From NCBI GenBank assembly GCA_047495785.1, contig JBLDXI010000004.1, positions 1,922,001 through 1,986,000 on the forward strand: a DNA stretch of 64,000 bases, written 5' to 3'. The notes under the pieces were generated by a model. It was not told the origin of the DNA and ran no database searches. It was given only the letters and a program-made list of their open reading frames with translations. A program made the translations under genes and the position numbers. Positions 46,801-57,041 of the stretch are shown in pieces (position 1 is the stretch's first letter; every line of letters begins with the position of its first letter). The stretch comes from Lepidodermella squamata. Lineage: Eukaryota; Gastrotricha.

Positions 46801-48199
46801 TCAGTTCTGACTTGTACTTGATACGATTATAATGTTATTCGTTATGTATTGCTTATGACTGATGGTTATCTTGAAATAAGAGGAAAGTTTCCTACTAACG
46901 CTTTCTGCTCTTATATGCATATGTAATCATGGATTCTCTGTCATTTCAATAAAATTAATTTCATTTCACTTTGTTGTTTTTTGAAAGAAGGGGCGGGTCA
47001 ATGGAAGGATGACAGTTGGAAACGTACTAGGTAGCAAGCGGCGAGACGCTATACTAGTTAGAAAAGGATTTGAAATTCCGCTAACTAGGTGAAAACTGAC
47101 GTGAATTACCTAGCTAGGCAAACGATGAATCGCAGGCGTAAATATCTATACAACACTGACACTCTAGTTAGCTCAAGCTACACAGCGATGTGTTAATAAG
47201 TAGTACCCTCGTTATATAGCGTTAGGGTCCTAGCTAGGAGCACATAGGGGCCCTAGCTAGACCCGGTTAAAACTAGGTAGCACCCTATAATGGGTACTAG
47301 CTATCGCGCAAGCAACCCACTAGCTAGTATGATTTTTTTTCCAGTGTGGGGACCGAGCGGTTGAGGCTGATCTTTTCGCCGAGTTGAGCGAGATAGCTTT
47401 AATGTGCCTTGATATGAATCCCGATGTCGAGGCTATCGAGCCGAAAATAAGCGTGTGGTGCGAGCAGTACGAGGAGATCTACGGCCTAAAATCGATGACT
47501 TTCAACGTCCATCTTTTTTCGCACATGCCAGAATGCATAAGAAACCACGGAGCCCCCTGCCTTTTCTCTGCCTTTACCTATGAAAACTTTATAGGTGTTA
47601 CCAATCGCTCCCTACAAAGCCCGAACCAAATCCCCGCTCAATTGGCGAATCGAGTCGCCGTAATCAATTTTCTCAACAAACACTTACATCGTCAAGATCT
47701 CGATGATTCATCGAAGACATTGCTCACGCATCTACTTCGAAGCGGCGAATCCACCTCGGCGACAGCAAAAACAGTGACTCTGGTTACTGGAAATATGTCT
47801 CATTCTGCCGTTCTGTTCGGCCGAGCGAAGAAAGAATCCCTTGAAGAAGGTATTGGCATCGATTTCGACGACGACCCGAACACGTGGTGTAAGGTGAGAC
47901 AACGCGTCGATCCCAATCTTTCTCTCGTCTTCAAGAAAGGCGATTACATCCACGTTGACGGTCGTTTCTACCTCGTCAAATACGCCGTTCACGACCGTGC
48001 TGACAACGTCTACCTGCGGGCAACGGAGCTCAGAGTTGAGCCTTATCGCGGCGTTATTCACAAAGTCACCGCTTCAGGTGGCGACCATTTCATAAACATT
48101 TTTCAACATAGCGTTTCCTTCTGCTATTTTTACAGTGTGAGCGGGTTCAAATTCATCTTTCAATACCCGAATTTAGTCGATGCCCGTGACATCAATTGA
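43859..48199 (+). pseudogene. TNP2-type CACTA transposase, split by a nested element
   Basis: Exon 1 is 43859-45377 and exon 2 starts at 45434 after TTTATTTTTAG. Exon 2 stops at 45526, where a 1820-bp element is inserted, and resumes at 47349 to the stop at 48199. Without the insert and one TG copy the lengths total 2463 bp (820 residues), fully in frame. The N-terminus is acidic (EEEEFFDAASD). The catalytic region has GRNTWLLV, DSPARAMVLDQKGHGGYYCC with CPFC zinc-type cysteines, CPVEPMHNLLLGV, W.AQHFQVFLL and HLFSHMPECIRNHG, all landmarks of TNP2/EnSpm transposases. It would cut and paste the element by binding TIRs. The present copy is disrupted but otherwise undamaged, so the insertion is recent. 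Confidence 0.87.
45527..47346. mobile_element. CACTG-ended non-autonomous element, 1.82 kb
   Basis: The ends CACTGGAAAAAA..TCATAC..CTAG are inverted at 47320-47346; TG lies on both outer sides (45525-45526, 47347-47348). CTAGCTAG, GCTAGTTAG and CTAGGTAG motifs recur in both orientations in the outer 700 bp on the left and 350 bp on the right, a CACTA hallmark. The interior has no transposase; a 93-codon frame at 46402-46683 is not recognised. It lies inside transposase exon 2. Confidence 0.9.
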
Positions 48200-48514
48200 A
48201 ATCTACTTAAATTCGGTACAATTTCGGACATTTACAAGTTGTCTCATATTCAGAAAAATCAATTCTAGTCGTTTCGTTCAAATTTTCAAAATTATTGTAA
48301 GATTTTATTAGAAAAGTCTCTTTGACATTTTGCCTGTAAAAACTGAAATGTTGAAAAATGTTTCTACAATTTTCAACAATAATTCCTGAAAAATAAGCGA
48401 AAAATAAGTGCTCAAATTAGTGCCTGTTCAAAATTGTACCTGGTACCTGTATTTTCTTGTATTCTTTTTAGATTTTACACTCTACTTAATTTGCGGGTTG
48501 CAATTCTATCGACA

Positions 48515-48781
48515 ATGTTCGGCTTACAAGGCAATGAGCCTCCGATGTTGTTTGCTGGACTCAATGATAATATGTTCAACCGACCACCCGATCCAGTACA
48601 TCCCTATCATAATGTGAGCTCCATTGATTTCTTATTATTATTTCAATTTGTCCTATAATAGATTTTACTTGGTGTCATGAACCATTACGCTGATTTGCTG
48701 GGCCAGGTCGATTTACGGATGCCTCCTCCGAGCCAAGGCAAACGCAACGCAATCGAGGCTGAGCCAGAGCGATGTGATTGA
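48515..48781 (+). CDS. Small two-exon ORF, unknown
   Basis: Exon 48515-48613 (ATG, GLQGNEPPMLFAGLND) is spliced at GTGAGC to 48662-48781, giving 72 residues that end in EPERCD. An acceptor TTCTTTTTAG (to 48472) precedes it. It may be a separate short protein of the CACTA-like element or 5' exons of the next gene. Not recognised. Confidence 0.4.
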
Positions 48782-48893
48782 TTATCTCTAAATCTGCTTC
48801 TAAATCTCTAAAAATAACGCTGTCCAATCAATGTTTTCCTTTTTTGTTACTATTGACTTTTGCATTCAAAAATATTAGTAATTGTTGATATAA

Positions 48894-49846
48894 ATGGCAT
48901 CTAATGGCAACTTCTTTGCGCCTGATGATTCAAGGGTATTCAGATTTTTTTGCAATATTTTTCTCAAGTTGAGCTATTTTCTACAGGTTTGCGAAAAACG
49001 GCACCTTGATCAAGTTGCCGCCCAGTCGGAAGCCTCGTCGCCACTCCCGAAGAAGAGTAACACGAGCGATTATTCGGAAAATATTACAGTAAGAGAAAAT
49101 AGAACGTGTTGATGATTTATTTATTGTTATTGTCAACAGGTTGCTGAAACGCTAGTTTTCCCGACAATGCTCGACTCGTTGTATTGGAATGACGGACAAA
49201 ATGACGGAAAAATGGAAATCGTAAGTTGCCCTTAATTTTTATTTGAATGTTCGATTTTTCAAATTTTTTTATTTTTCAGCCCCACTCAACATTGCACTCA
49301 ACAACAGTAATCTCCGACGATACTAGCGAGGAACCGGTAATTTTCTGAAATAAATCTGATAAGTTGTAAGAATTATTAACTTTTTAGAGCGTAAACGCAG
49401 TCGTCGATCTCCGAACAGCAGCCGAACAGCAGCCTCTCATCCCGTTCCTGTCGAACCCTGCTTGGACTAGCTCGCCGAAGCGTCTGGTCGGCGCCTCTGG
49501 AAATGATGGAAATGATGCAAATGATTCAGCGGGGATGAAATGCGAGGTTTGAATAAACAAATTGTGAAAATTTGTGTTATAGTTTGTTCTAAAATACATG
49601 CAGATATCACCGGTAAAGCAAAAGAAAAAGGTGCTAAAGCCGGGCTTGTTCGGCGGTTGGATTGAGGACACTCTGGAGAGCGACGATACATCGCGCGGCT
49701 CCAGCTACGACGAGTTGTTCGACTCGATCGACGAGGAGTACTCTTATCATACCAGTGAGTCCAGCATGACGTTTTGGGAGGTTCTGAACAAGCGGGAGCA
49801 GGGCGAAGCCTGGTATGCTGCCAGTGAAGACGAGGTGGAAAATTAG
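48894..49846 (+). CDS. Acidic 227-residue protein of the CACTA-like element
   Basis: Six exons: 48894-48935, 48987-49088, 49140-49220, 49280-49336, 49388-49546 and 49604-49846. All introns are 50-60 bp, GT-AG and phase 0, and every exon is a multiple of three, so exons could be skipped freely without frame loss. The protein is Ser/Asp/Glu-rich with a basic patch (SPVKQKKKVLKPGLFGGW) followed by an acidic C-terminus (SIDEEYSYHTSESSMTFWEV). AATAAA at 50169 is a plausible poly(A) signal. No known domain is recognised. By position it is a second plus-strand gene of the transposon, as CACTA elements often carry an accessory protein (TnpA analog); that role is inference. Confidence 0.65.
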
Positions 49847-50168
49847 AAATCTGTGGAAATGTTTCTCATCTACTGCGCGCTCTGCCAAACTTTTTGAAAT
49901 GACTTAGTTGAAAAAACTACTTCAAAAATTGCTTGCTCACTTCCTCCATAAAATTTTTATCGTACAAATGTTATTATCGTGCCAATTTTTTACGTTAGAG
50001 CCATATGCGACACTTGCCCGGTTATTTCGTATTTCTTCCTATTTGAAACCGACGAGGATCATTAAACTCGCTCAAATTATCCTGTTGGTTCATTGTAACG
50101 AGAAAACTTGTGATTGATGTATAAAAACTTGAACAATTTGTGCCTATAAATTTTACAAATCTTAGAAT

Positions 50169-50174
50169 TAATAA
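50169..50174 (+). terminator. Poly(A) signal AATAAA
   Basis: Lies about 320 bp after the stop at 49846, in AT-rich sequence before the right subterminal repeats. Confidence 0.4.
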
Positions 50175-50241
50175 AGTAGAAAAAATATCGCTGGAAATGC
50201 TGTTTTTTTTCACGCTTCAACATCATTCATTCGATTTTTAA

Positions 50242-50430
50242 TCAAAATTTCTCTCGTTTATTTTCTGCGTGTTTTGCGCGACTGGTTGCTCTTTTCCTAG
50301 CTTTGGCGTCTCGATCTCCTATTGGCTCGGTGACTTGGCCGCGTTTTTTCCAATGTCGTCTAACGTCCTCGAGTATCATTTCAACGAAAAAGCGATATCC
50401 GAAATCCGGGTAAGTAGAATTTCTCACCAA
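50242..50430 (-). CDS. Basic C-terminal exon, unknown
   Basis: Minus-strand frame reading YPDFGYRFFVEMILEDVRRH then a Lys/Arg-rich tail (ARKRATSRAKHAENKREKF). Composition looks coding, and the frame has no ATG of its own, so it may be the last exon of another gene of the element, convergent with the acidic protein gene. Upstream exons were not found; weak. Confidence 0.3.
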   Translation of the reverse strand: MVRNSTYPDFGYRFFVEMILEDVRRHWKKRGQVTEPIGDRDAKARKRATSRAKHAENKREKF

Positions 50431-51046
50431 TAGCCTAGCATTTGACCTAATGTTCGATGAAAATCAGTGCAAGCTTGATTAGTTTCATTATTTTGCATAG
50501 CTTGACGTATGTGAGCGTTGTTTGCAATGTGAAAATTGTTCAGGCCTGCAGTAACAAGCAACTCCGGTTTTTATGTGGAATTGCAGGCCTAAATTAGTCC
50601 CAACACTATTTTAGACCTACTGTAGTCCTAAAATTTCAGTTGCCAATTTCGTAGGCCTACTCTAGAGCTAATTTTCAATCGCAGCCCTACCTTAGCCCTA
50701 GGTTATACTTTTTGGGGCTAAGTTAGACCTAAACAGCCTATGATAGGCCTTGCAACTTTCATCTGGGAAAGCTCGCTTCGCTCGCATCCAATTTTATTTG
50801 ACTGAAAACCGTCTGAAATTGCGGTTGAGAGCCGAGTTCATGTATATTTCGATGAAATTATGTGAAAAAATGCTGTACAGTGGGTGATATTTTATTGCTT
50901 GGACCCAAAATGTTTGAAGTTTTTAGCATATTTTCCCACACTGAAAAATTGAAAAAATGCAAAAAATCGCTAGGGGTCGCAGCCTGGTAAAGAATTTTGA
51001 TTTCGGGGTCGCTAGGTGTGCGGTGTTGAGAAGCCCTGCACTAGAG

Positions 51047-51343
51047 GTTTAACTGGTAGTTTGGCTGACATACAAAGGTTCGTAATTAACCTACAGCTTA
51101 CAGTTAGCTAAGCGTTATCTTTCGATCACACCCATCAAAGAGAGACGAAATGGTAAATAATAACAAAGTTTTAGCTGAAAAGGTGAAATTGCCCGTTAGA
51201 GATAACTGGACTCGGCTGCGCCTCGTGCCCAAATGTCATTTTCGAATGTTAAATGACAGGGGCTCAAAATAGTATTAAAAATAAATGTCTTCGTTTTTCT
51301 TCCTGTTAGTATAGTCAGTGACTGGTTATACATATTCACTCAC
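51047..51343. repeat. Duplicated spacer, right part of copy 2
   Basis: Matches 19881-20130 (GAGATAACTGGACTCGGCTG and others). TTATCTTTCGATCACACCC at about 51115 is inverted relative to the left flank of the hAT element (about 40780-40797), so the hAT element sits inside an older foldback repeat. Confidence 0.65.
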
Positions 51344-53724
51344 AGGTCTTGGTTGCCGCGAGACGCAAGAACCAGGCTGGGACCAGGCCAAGTTGGAGAG
51401 GCACGATACAGAAGCATTTCCTCGAATCGCGAAATTTATATTGCACACTATGGATCGAGTGGCTCCGACGCTCGACAGACCAGGAGATATGTTGCCGTTA
51501 ATTATCGCGGGTGGCTGTCCACATACTTCAGACGATGATTTCGTTAGAAGAACTGAAAGGACTGACAATCAATTCACCTAATAGTGCTGAGTCACCAGAT
51601 GTTACACAGCTACCAGCCGCAGACCAGGTGCCGTTTGCTTGGCACTGACTTGTTCCCTCGCCAACGCGTTTGAAGCCTGGATTGCAGACCAATGTCATCG
51701 TGGACAAGTACAAAGTAGATCTGTTGGAACTCAGCAAATAGCCGTTACTCAATACAGGAGCGGGGCCACAGTCTTCATCATACGCATGAAATGTCTCTGT
51801 TCAGAATACGTGCTTTTACTTACTTATCGGGTTGCATCTTCCGTTTATCGCCGGTCGAAATGGCGGTACGCACGTGGTAGTCGAGACAGAGGATGAATAG
51901 GTGTAACCAGGGTTGCATTTCACGCTAACAACCGCTCCTTTTCCCACGGCTGTTCCGAGACTCAGAACTGCGCCGGTATCTACAGAAGTTTCTGGGTCCA
52001 ATCGTGTCACAAATCCCGTGGATAAGTTAGGCACGGTGCAAGACTGCGCTGGAGCACTCTGGGTAGTCTGGCTGCGAAAATCCGTGTTGTCGGAAATCCA
52101 ATCGAGAACCTTGCAGACTCTGCTGTAGGTGCCAGGAGTGTATCCGTTGCAGGACTCATCGCGATTCGATATTATTCCGAGCAGGTAAGTCTTCCTGGAT
52201 TTCAAGCACATGAGAGGGCCCCCAGAATCGCCATAACAAACATCGGAGCCATCGGCGGCTAGACACATTTTCGAGTCGGTGATGTTGACAGATTCCGAAC
52301 GCCTGCGGGAATACTCCAGCGAGCAATTTCGGTACGATCGAACTCGAAGATCAAGCTTCCTCGGGGTCTTAGAAAATCTAGCTGAGATATCAGAGAGCAT
52401 TTAGGTTTTAGGTCCTGTAACAACGCCGGATTGTTTTATAAGGATTATAGAACTGCAGTTCCTGGCCTCAGAAATGCGATGGTGTCTTTGAATTTTTTCG
52501 TCGAAACTAGCCTTCTTTAGGGCCTTATGGACGAGGCTACTCGGACACAGCGAAATGTGTGTCACGCAATGGCTATTCGAAAACATTGGGTGCGCGCTTT
52601 TGGCTACTTGAACACAGCAATCCGGAGACACCCCACGAATAACGTTAATAAGCTACGGAATAACGACGACAAGGCAATAATTTACCGGATTTAAGGCAGA
52701 TTTAGCGTTTTTAACATACCTATTTTCACAGACTATCCTTGCAAGTGTCATGTATTCTTGACTTTAAACCTATCCTCACCGCCCCCGTCTCCAATGTTAT
52801 AAAGGCTATTAACGCGCGCTCCTAAGACCGCCGGCAAGTTGAAGCTATCAAATCGCTAATCAACAGATGCAATTCCGCCCGGCAGCAGCGTCTTATTGGT
52901 ATTTCGGCTAAACTCGATGGCTGCGCCCCAAAATCGAGCGCCCCATTATTGTGCCCGAATAGCCTCATCCAATACCAAAGTATTGGAGCATACTGGTTTC
53001 AAAGTAACCCCAGCCAACCAACTGCTGAATCGCATCCGTCGATCGAATTCGCGGTGGCCGAGTTGGCTCGGCACATGGTAGACGCATCAGGCAAACAAAT
53101 CGGCTTGATCTGTTGCGAGAATCTGGGAACTGGAGTTGCCAGGCGCAGAAGAGCGAAATCAAAGTCGTACAAATTCTGACTGCCGTTGTACTGCGGATGC
53201 ACCAAAGGAGGAAGCGACACAAGAGATTCGTAAGAGCCCGCCTCAAAACGAACATTGATGTTATGGCGACCTATCAGCGCTTTGATACTTTACAAATGAA
53301 AGATATACTATCGAACAGGTAAATGAACACTTCCACTTACAAAATCGGTGTTTCTCCGGCATCCCAAACGCAATGAGCAGCTGTAATCAGCCATTGCTTC
53401 GAGATGAGGGAAGCTCCGCAGTATTCGGCTGATGTTTCGCCGCTTTTGTAAACTTCAAGAAAGACCTTGATATGACATCCTGTTTGTCTAGCATTACAAT
53501 AATGGTAAATGGAAGCAAACCAGCCACGGAAACTCGTGTGCTCCTGCTGGCTGACTGCCCGGGCCTGGTGATTTCGCCATTTGTGTAGGGTTCATGGCAC
53601 CGCATCCGGACGCCTCATCTTGAGCACCGACTACTCCGGATACCAGCACAAGATAGCCGACTATTAAAGCAGTTGGGTAACGAATTTTGGAAAAATTAGA
53701 CAAAACTACTAACAAAGGCTTCAT
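51344..53724 (-). pseudogene. CCP-trypsin protease 3, frameshifted
   Basis: Exons: 53521-53724, 53341-53465, 52994-53287, 51824-52381, 51596-51772 and 51344-51525. All splice sites and catalytic motifs (TAAHC, DFALL, GSDVCYGDSGGP) and three CCP modules are present. Exon 3 is 294 bp where 296 is expected: two bases are missing near 53017 in the AVAVGWGY segment, shifting the frame. Intron 3 is long (about 610 bp) compared with 68 bp in protease 4. Start at 53724 (MKPLLVVLSN signal peptide). One event from functional; a sequencing error would look the same. Confidence 0.85.
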
Positions 53725-53742
53725 GAAATGTTCTTTGTGAAT

Positions 53743-53757
53743 GCGTAAACGTGCAGC
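53743..53757 (-). promoter_or_regulatory. Conserved 5' element of protease 3
   Basis: Minus strand GGCTGCACGTTTACGC, 20-35 bp before the start; same element as in proteases 2 and 4. Confidence 0.4.
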
Positions 53758-54241
53758 CTAATGCAACAAGTTTTTTTTCGTATTTTCGAGCTTTTATTCG
53801 TGTTTTTTCGTATTTGACGCGAGCGAGACGCATTTTCAGAAAAAAATGTTGGCAGTACCCGAACTAGACTATTGCTGAAGTTCTCAGAATAGTTTGAAAA
53901 CATCCGGTTGAAAAACACGGCTGAAAAAAATGATTTTTTGATAAGATTGCGCAGCAGGTGGGCTATTTTGAGGTCAAGCTTCTTCATGCCACCGGCAACA
54001 AGTGCAGCCATGCGTGTATCCGGTGCCGGATCATTAGGCAAGTAAGGCAGTTGCACATAGGCCGTTGCTCGGGGCGCCTCGAAATGTTAGCGAATCAGAT
54101 CAACAAGAACAGGGGACAAAGGGGAAGAGGCATTGCCTACTGTATACGTCGTAATTTTCGTTGTGACTTTATTTTCGTTTTTGGCGATTCTCCATCGATT
54201 ATCTAATTTTCGTTTTTTCGATTTTTGGATTTTTAACATAC
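53758..54241. other. Spacer, no gene
   Basis: No receptor exon 1 or 2 is recognisable before the receptor exon 3 at 54242. ACCGGACGAAACC-type text occurs only further on. Nothing coding is seen. Confidence 0.4.
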
Positions 54242-54589
54242 AGGAAAATGCTGTCGCAAGTGAGGTTGTCTCGTTTGGCTTGGAAATTGCAAGGCTGCCA
54301 GTCACCGATGCACAGCTGGCGGAAGCGAGAAGTTTTCATCGCGAAACAGTCGATTGTTGGCGTTGTGCTGTACACTGCCTTTCACATGCCTCTCGCCGTT
54401 TGCGTCGTTCTCCAGCTCGGCTACTCTAAAATTGGTCCACTGTACGTCAGCGCGAGTCTCGGCAAAATTGCAAGCCTTTGTGCCGCCCTCGAAATGGTTT
54501 TGTCTTCAATAGTCAGGTCGCTGAAACCAGGCTTCTCGCTTAGTAGATTGCTGCCTCGGAAGAGCAACACTGTCGATTTCAGAAAGTAG
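54242..54589 (+). pseudogene. Receptor exon 3 (TM6-TM7 and tail) without exons 1-2
   Basis: Follows TTTTTAACATACAG and is open to the stop at 54589 (KMLSQVRLSRL, WRKREVFIAKQSI, then two hydrophobic helices AVCVVLQLG and IASLCAALEMVLSSIV). The tail is basic and Ser-rich. It is the best preserved copy of this exon, but no exons 1-2 lie upstream within the window, so it is an orphan 3' part unless spliced over a rearrangement. Confidence 0.7.
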
Positions 54590-55523
54590 CTCATCGCGTT
54601 CTAAGCTTAGTCATAAGATAACAAATCTGACTTCAAAATCTGTAAAAAATCTGTGCGAAATGTCATTCAGAGAAAGAAATCGAATAAAATTCAATGTTCA
54701 TTTATAAAATCGAATATAAGCTATTGCAATGGATATTAGTTATTCAAAAGTAGCCCTTTGACATCAGCGCACCCGGCGTTGAAAGTTATCAAAATTTCGA
54801 CTTGGCATCTTGCGTCCACTTCAACCTCCGATTGCGCAACCGACACGTGACACGGAACCGGACGAAACCGGACGAAACTACTGTGGGCCAGGAATTGAGC
54901 AATTTTCAACTGTTCTTTGATTTCTCAGTTGGGAATGAGGCAACCGGGGAAAACTGAACAGAGCTGCTAGTAGGGCTCACGCTAGATCGAGGCCTTTTTA
55001 CTAAATCCGAGCCTTAAACCGAGTTATTTAACGTTGCTAACGATATCAAGATTATTAGGAACTATTCAGGTATCTCGTAAAGATGATTCATAAGAGTATC
55101 ATGCATTACATCGAGTGGAGAGATTACGGTTCGGCGCGAAGGGATCAATAGTTCTTATAGGCTAGGCATAGGCTGGTTTCGATTCCAGCGTCTGTGCCGA
55201 CTTGTATTGCTCTGATCACAGCACTTGCCGTTCTTGTCGTTAACCGTGTCGTTAGCCTTGTCGTTAGCAGCTATCGCAGTACTCGGTTTTAATTTATTAA
55301 TAGATTCACATGACTATCATTTCCGTCTTCTCACAAGTAAGTGACAGGAAATGAAAGTCATGTGAATCTCAGCAGTGAAATTTATCTCTCGTGGATAGTA
55401 ATCAGAAATTTAGCTGAAATCGCAAAAATAGTTGAAACAGGAAGCTTTTAGAAACAAGCCTGGCGATCAAGTCACCAACACGTCGCTTCTGAAGCTGCTT
55501 TTCCACTGACATCATCGCACAAA
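54590..55523. other. Spacer and receptor 5' flank
   Basis: No gene. From about 55423 (CGCAAAAATAGTTGAAACAG) it is the receptor upstream region shared with 11209 onward. A tandem CGGACGAAAC repeat is near 54863-54885. Confidence 0.5.
55302..55369. repeat. 68-bp near-perfect hairpin
   Basis: AGATTCACATGACT(A)TCATTTCC is followed about 20 bp later by its inverse, ending AGTCATGTGAATCT. It lies 155 bp before the receptor start. Could be a micro-MITE remnant or a structured regulatory element. Confidence 0.75.
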
Positions 55524-56395
55524 ATGTGTAATTTGTCGCATTCAAACGGCAGCAATATGGCTGTTGTAATGCCAGGCGGGGCTTGGATTATGGCAAACAT
55601 CCCTGATCGCGGCTTCAACGGCTCGAGGCCGTACTTCATCGGATGGTTCCACGATTTGGCAGCTGAGAGCGTTCACGATCGGCTGCACTACACCATCACT
55701 GCGGTCGTAGTGTCTCTACTCGGCATCATCGCCAGCATTACAAACGTTGTTTCGTACTACCAGAGCAACGTCACTGGCGGTTTTTTGATGCTCAACGCGA
55801 TGATCGCCGTGCGCAACATAGTCTGGGCCATCAATTTGTCATCCGCTTTCTTAGTCACCCTGCCGACCGGGTTTTGGGAGGCCGGTCGCGCCGCCTGCTC
55901 AAGCGCGTTCTGGATCTCGTCCACAGTCGGCACGTTCAGCTACGAACATCGCTTGTGCATCGCCTCGTCATCGTTATACCGTTCAAATAAATCAAAGGTA
56001 TGACATTTGCATGTTTTTTTTACATAATATTAGAAAGTAAATCTCTCTCTTTCTGTAAGCTGATGATAATGGCTGTGGCGCTGTTCGCGTTGGGTGGCTG
56101 CTACCCGATCGCGTTCATCATCGAGCCGTATCAAACTCTCGGCTATCAAGAAATCATAATTGCCGGAGTGAACAACAACTCAGCTGTGCCATTGTGCGGC
56201 TCGTTCTACTACAAATTCATTCGTTCTTCAGACACTACAGTCGCTATTCTGCTGTACTACCTAGTGGTGGTTCAGCTTTCCTTTTTCGGCCTCTCCTACA
56301 ACTATTGGTTAGTCGCCAATTTTCTTACTTGGTTTTCTGTATCATTCGATCTATACAGGAAATCGCACACTCGCCGCGTTAATTACGTAACACAG
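55524..56395 (+). CDS. Class-A-like 7TM receptor, exons 1-2 (TM1-TM5), 3' part missing
   Basis: Exon 1 is 55524-55997 and exon 2 starts at 56060; a further intron GTTAGTC...ATACAG (about 56307-56357) leads to a short exon ending at 56395. The ectodomain is about 57 residues with N-glycosylation sites (NLS, NGS) and PDRGFNGSRPYFIGW. TM1 ends about residue 82; TM2-TM3 hold LNAMIAVRN and a Cys-Ser-Ser-Ala-Phe-Trp run; HRLCIA stands where DRY is expected. TM4 and TM5 follow in exon 2. The exon for TM6-TM7 is not found after 56395. The start ATG is lost in the pseudogene copies, supporting this start. A divergent rhodopsin-type GPCR is the best fit; the ligand is unknown. Partial gene. Confidence 0.65.
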
Positions 56396-57041
56396 GTGAG
56401 CGCGCAAATCACGCGGTCTGATGCTTTATGCGTATACTCAATCAGGAATTTAAGCTGTTTGACTCGATGGGTGCTAGCAAGATCTACTCCGTTTGGTTTA
56501 AAATGTTCAAACTAGTGCCAATACAGGTTTCTATTGAGGTCCCTCATAAATTGGGCGAAACATGTAGGATTTCTGCTTGTTTTGAGATAAAAAATGACAC
56601 TTGATCGAAATGGGCAATTTTCAGATTTGAACAGGTGTTAAACAACACAGGATTGCGCAATACGGTCAGTTCGTTGGTATAAGGTCTCAGATAGATGAAG
56701 AGACCATTCATGAACAGTTTGGTCTGGTGGCTGCTCATCATTCTCAAGGAAGCTTGACAAAGTATAAGGAAAACAACATATAATTGCAGGACAGGATCAC
56801 ATTTAGGACAGGAAAGGTGTTGTAGAAGAAACAAAGTTATAGAATTAGGATTAGAAATAACATATAAACACGTCAATGTGTATATATAATACTGATAGGT
56901 AATAGTAAAAATCGCAACAATTTCGGCATTTCAGCAGTATAAAAATAAAGTGTATTCTATCAGGTCCATTTCGGTATCAGGAATTAAAGTATATAAATCA
57001 CAACAAAGTGTATCAAAATTAAATCAGAACAAAAATGATGA
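56396..57041. other. Spacer, probably LINE 3' region
   Basis: No gene. The sequence lies downstream (minus orientation) of the RT fragment and may be its 3' UTR; the receptor homology stops near 56400. Confidence 0.4.

Larger units (their letters stand above)
41000..50767. mobile_element. CACTA-like (EnSpm) transposon, 9.77 kb
   Basis: The 24-bp ends begin CCCAGATGAAAGTTGCAAGG and are perfect inverses (41000-41023, 50744-50767), with AA on both outer sides. TAGGCCT/AGGCCTA subterminal repeats crowd 41015-41170 and 50540-50750. Inside are a TNP2-type transposase gene, a divergent BEN-like gene and a further acidic-protein gene, all spliced. The terminal bases are CCC, not the classical CACTA, so assignment rests on the transposase, 2-bp TSD and subterminal repeats. 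Confidence 0.88.
40814..51038. mobile_element. hAT-like element containing the CACTA-like element
   Basis: The left end is CAGCGCTTCTCAAAC and the right end, inverted, CAGGGCTTCTCAAC, both followed by GGGTCGC/GCGACCCC text typical of this hAT group. The 8-bp duplication CACTAGAG at 40806-40813 and 51039-51046 is perfect. Outside the nested 41000-50767 element only about 460 bp belong to it, so it is a non-autonomous MITE-sized element. Confidence 0.9.
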
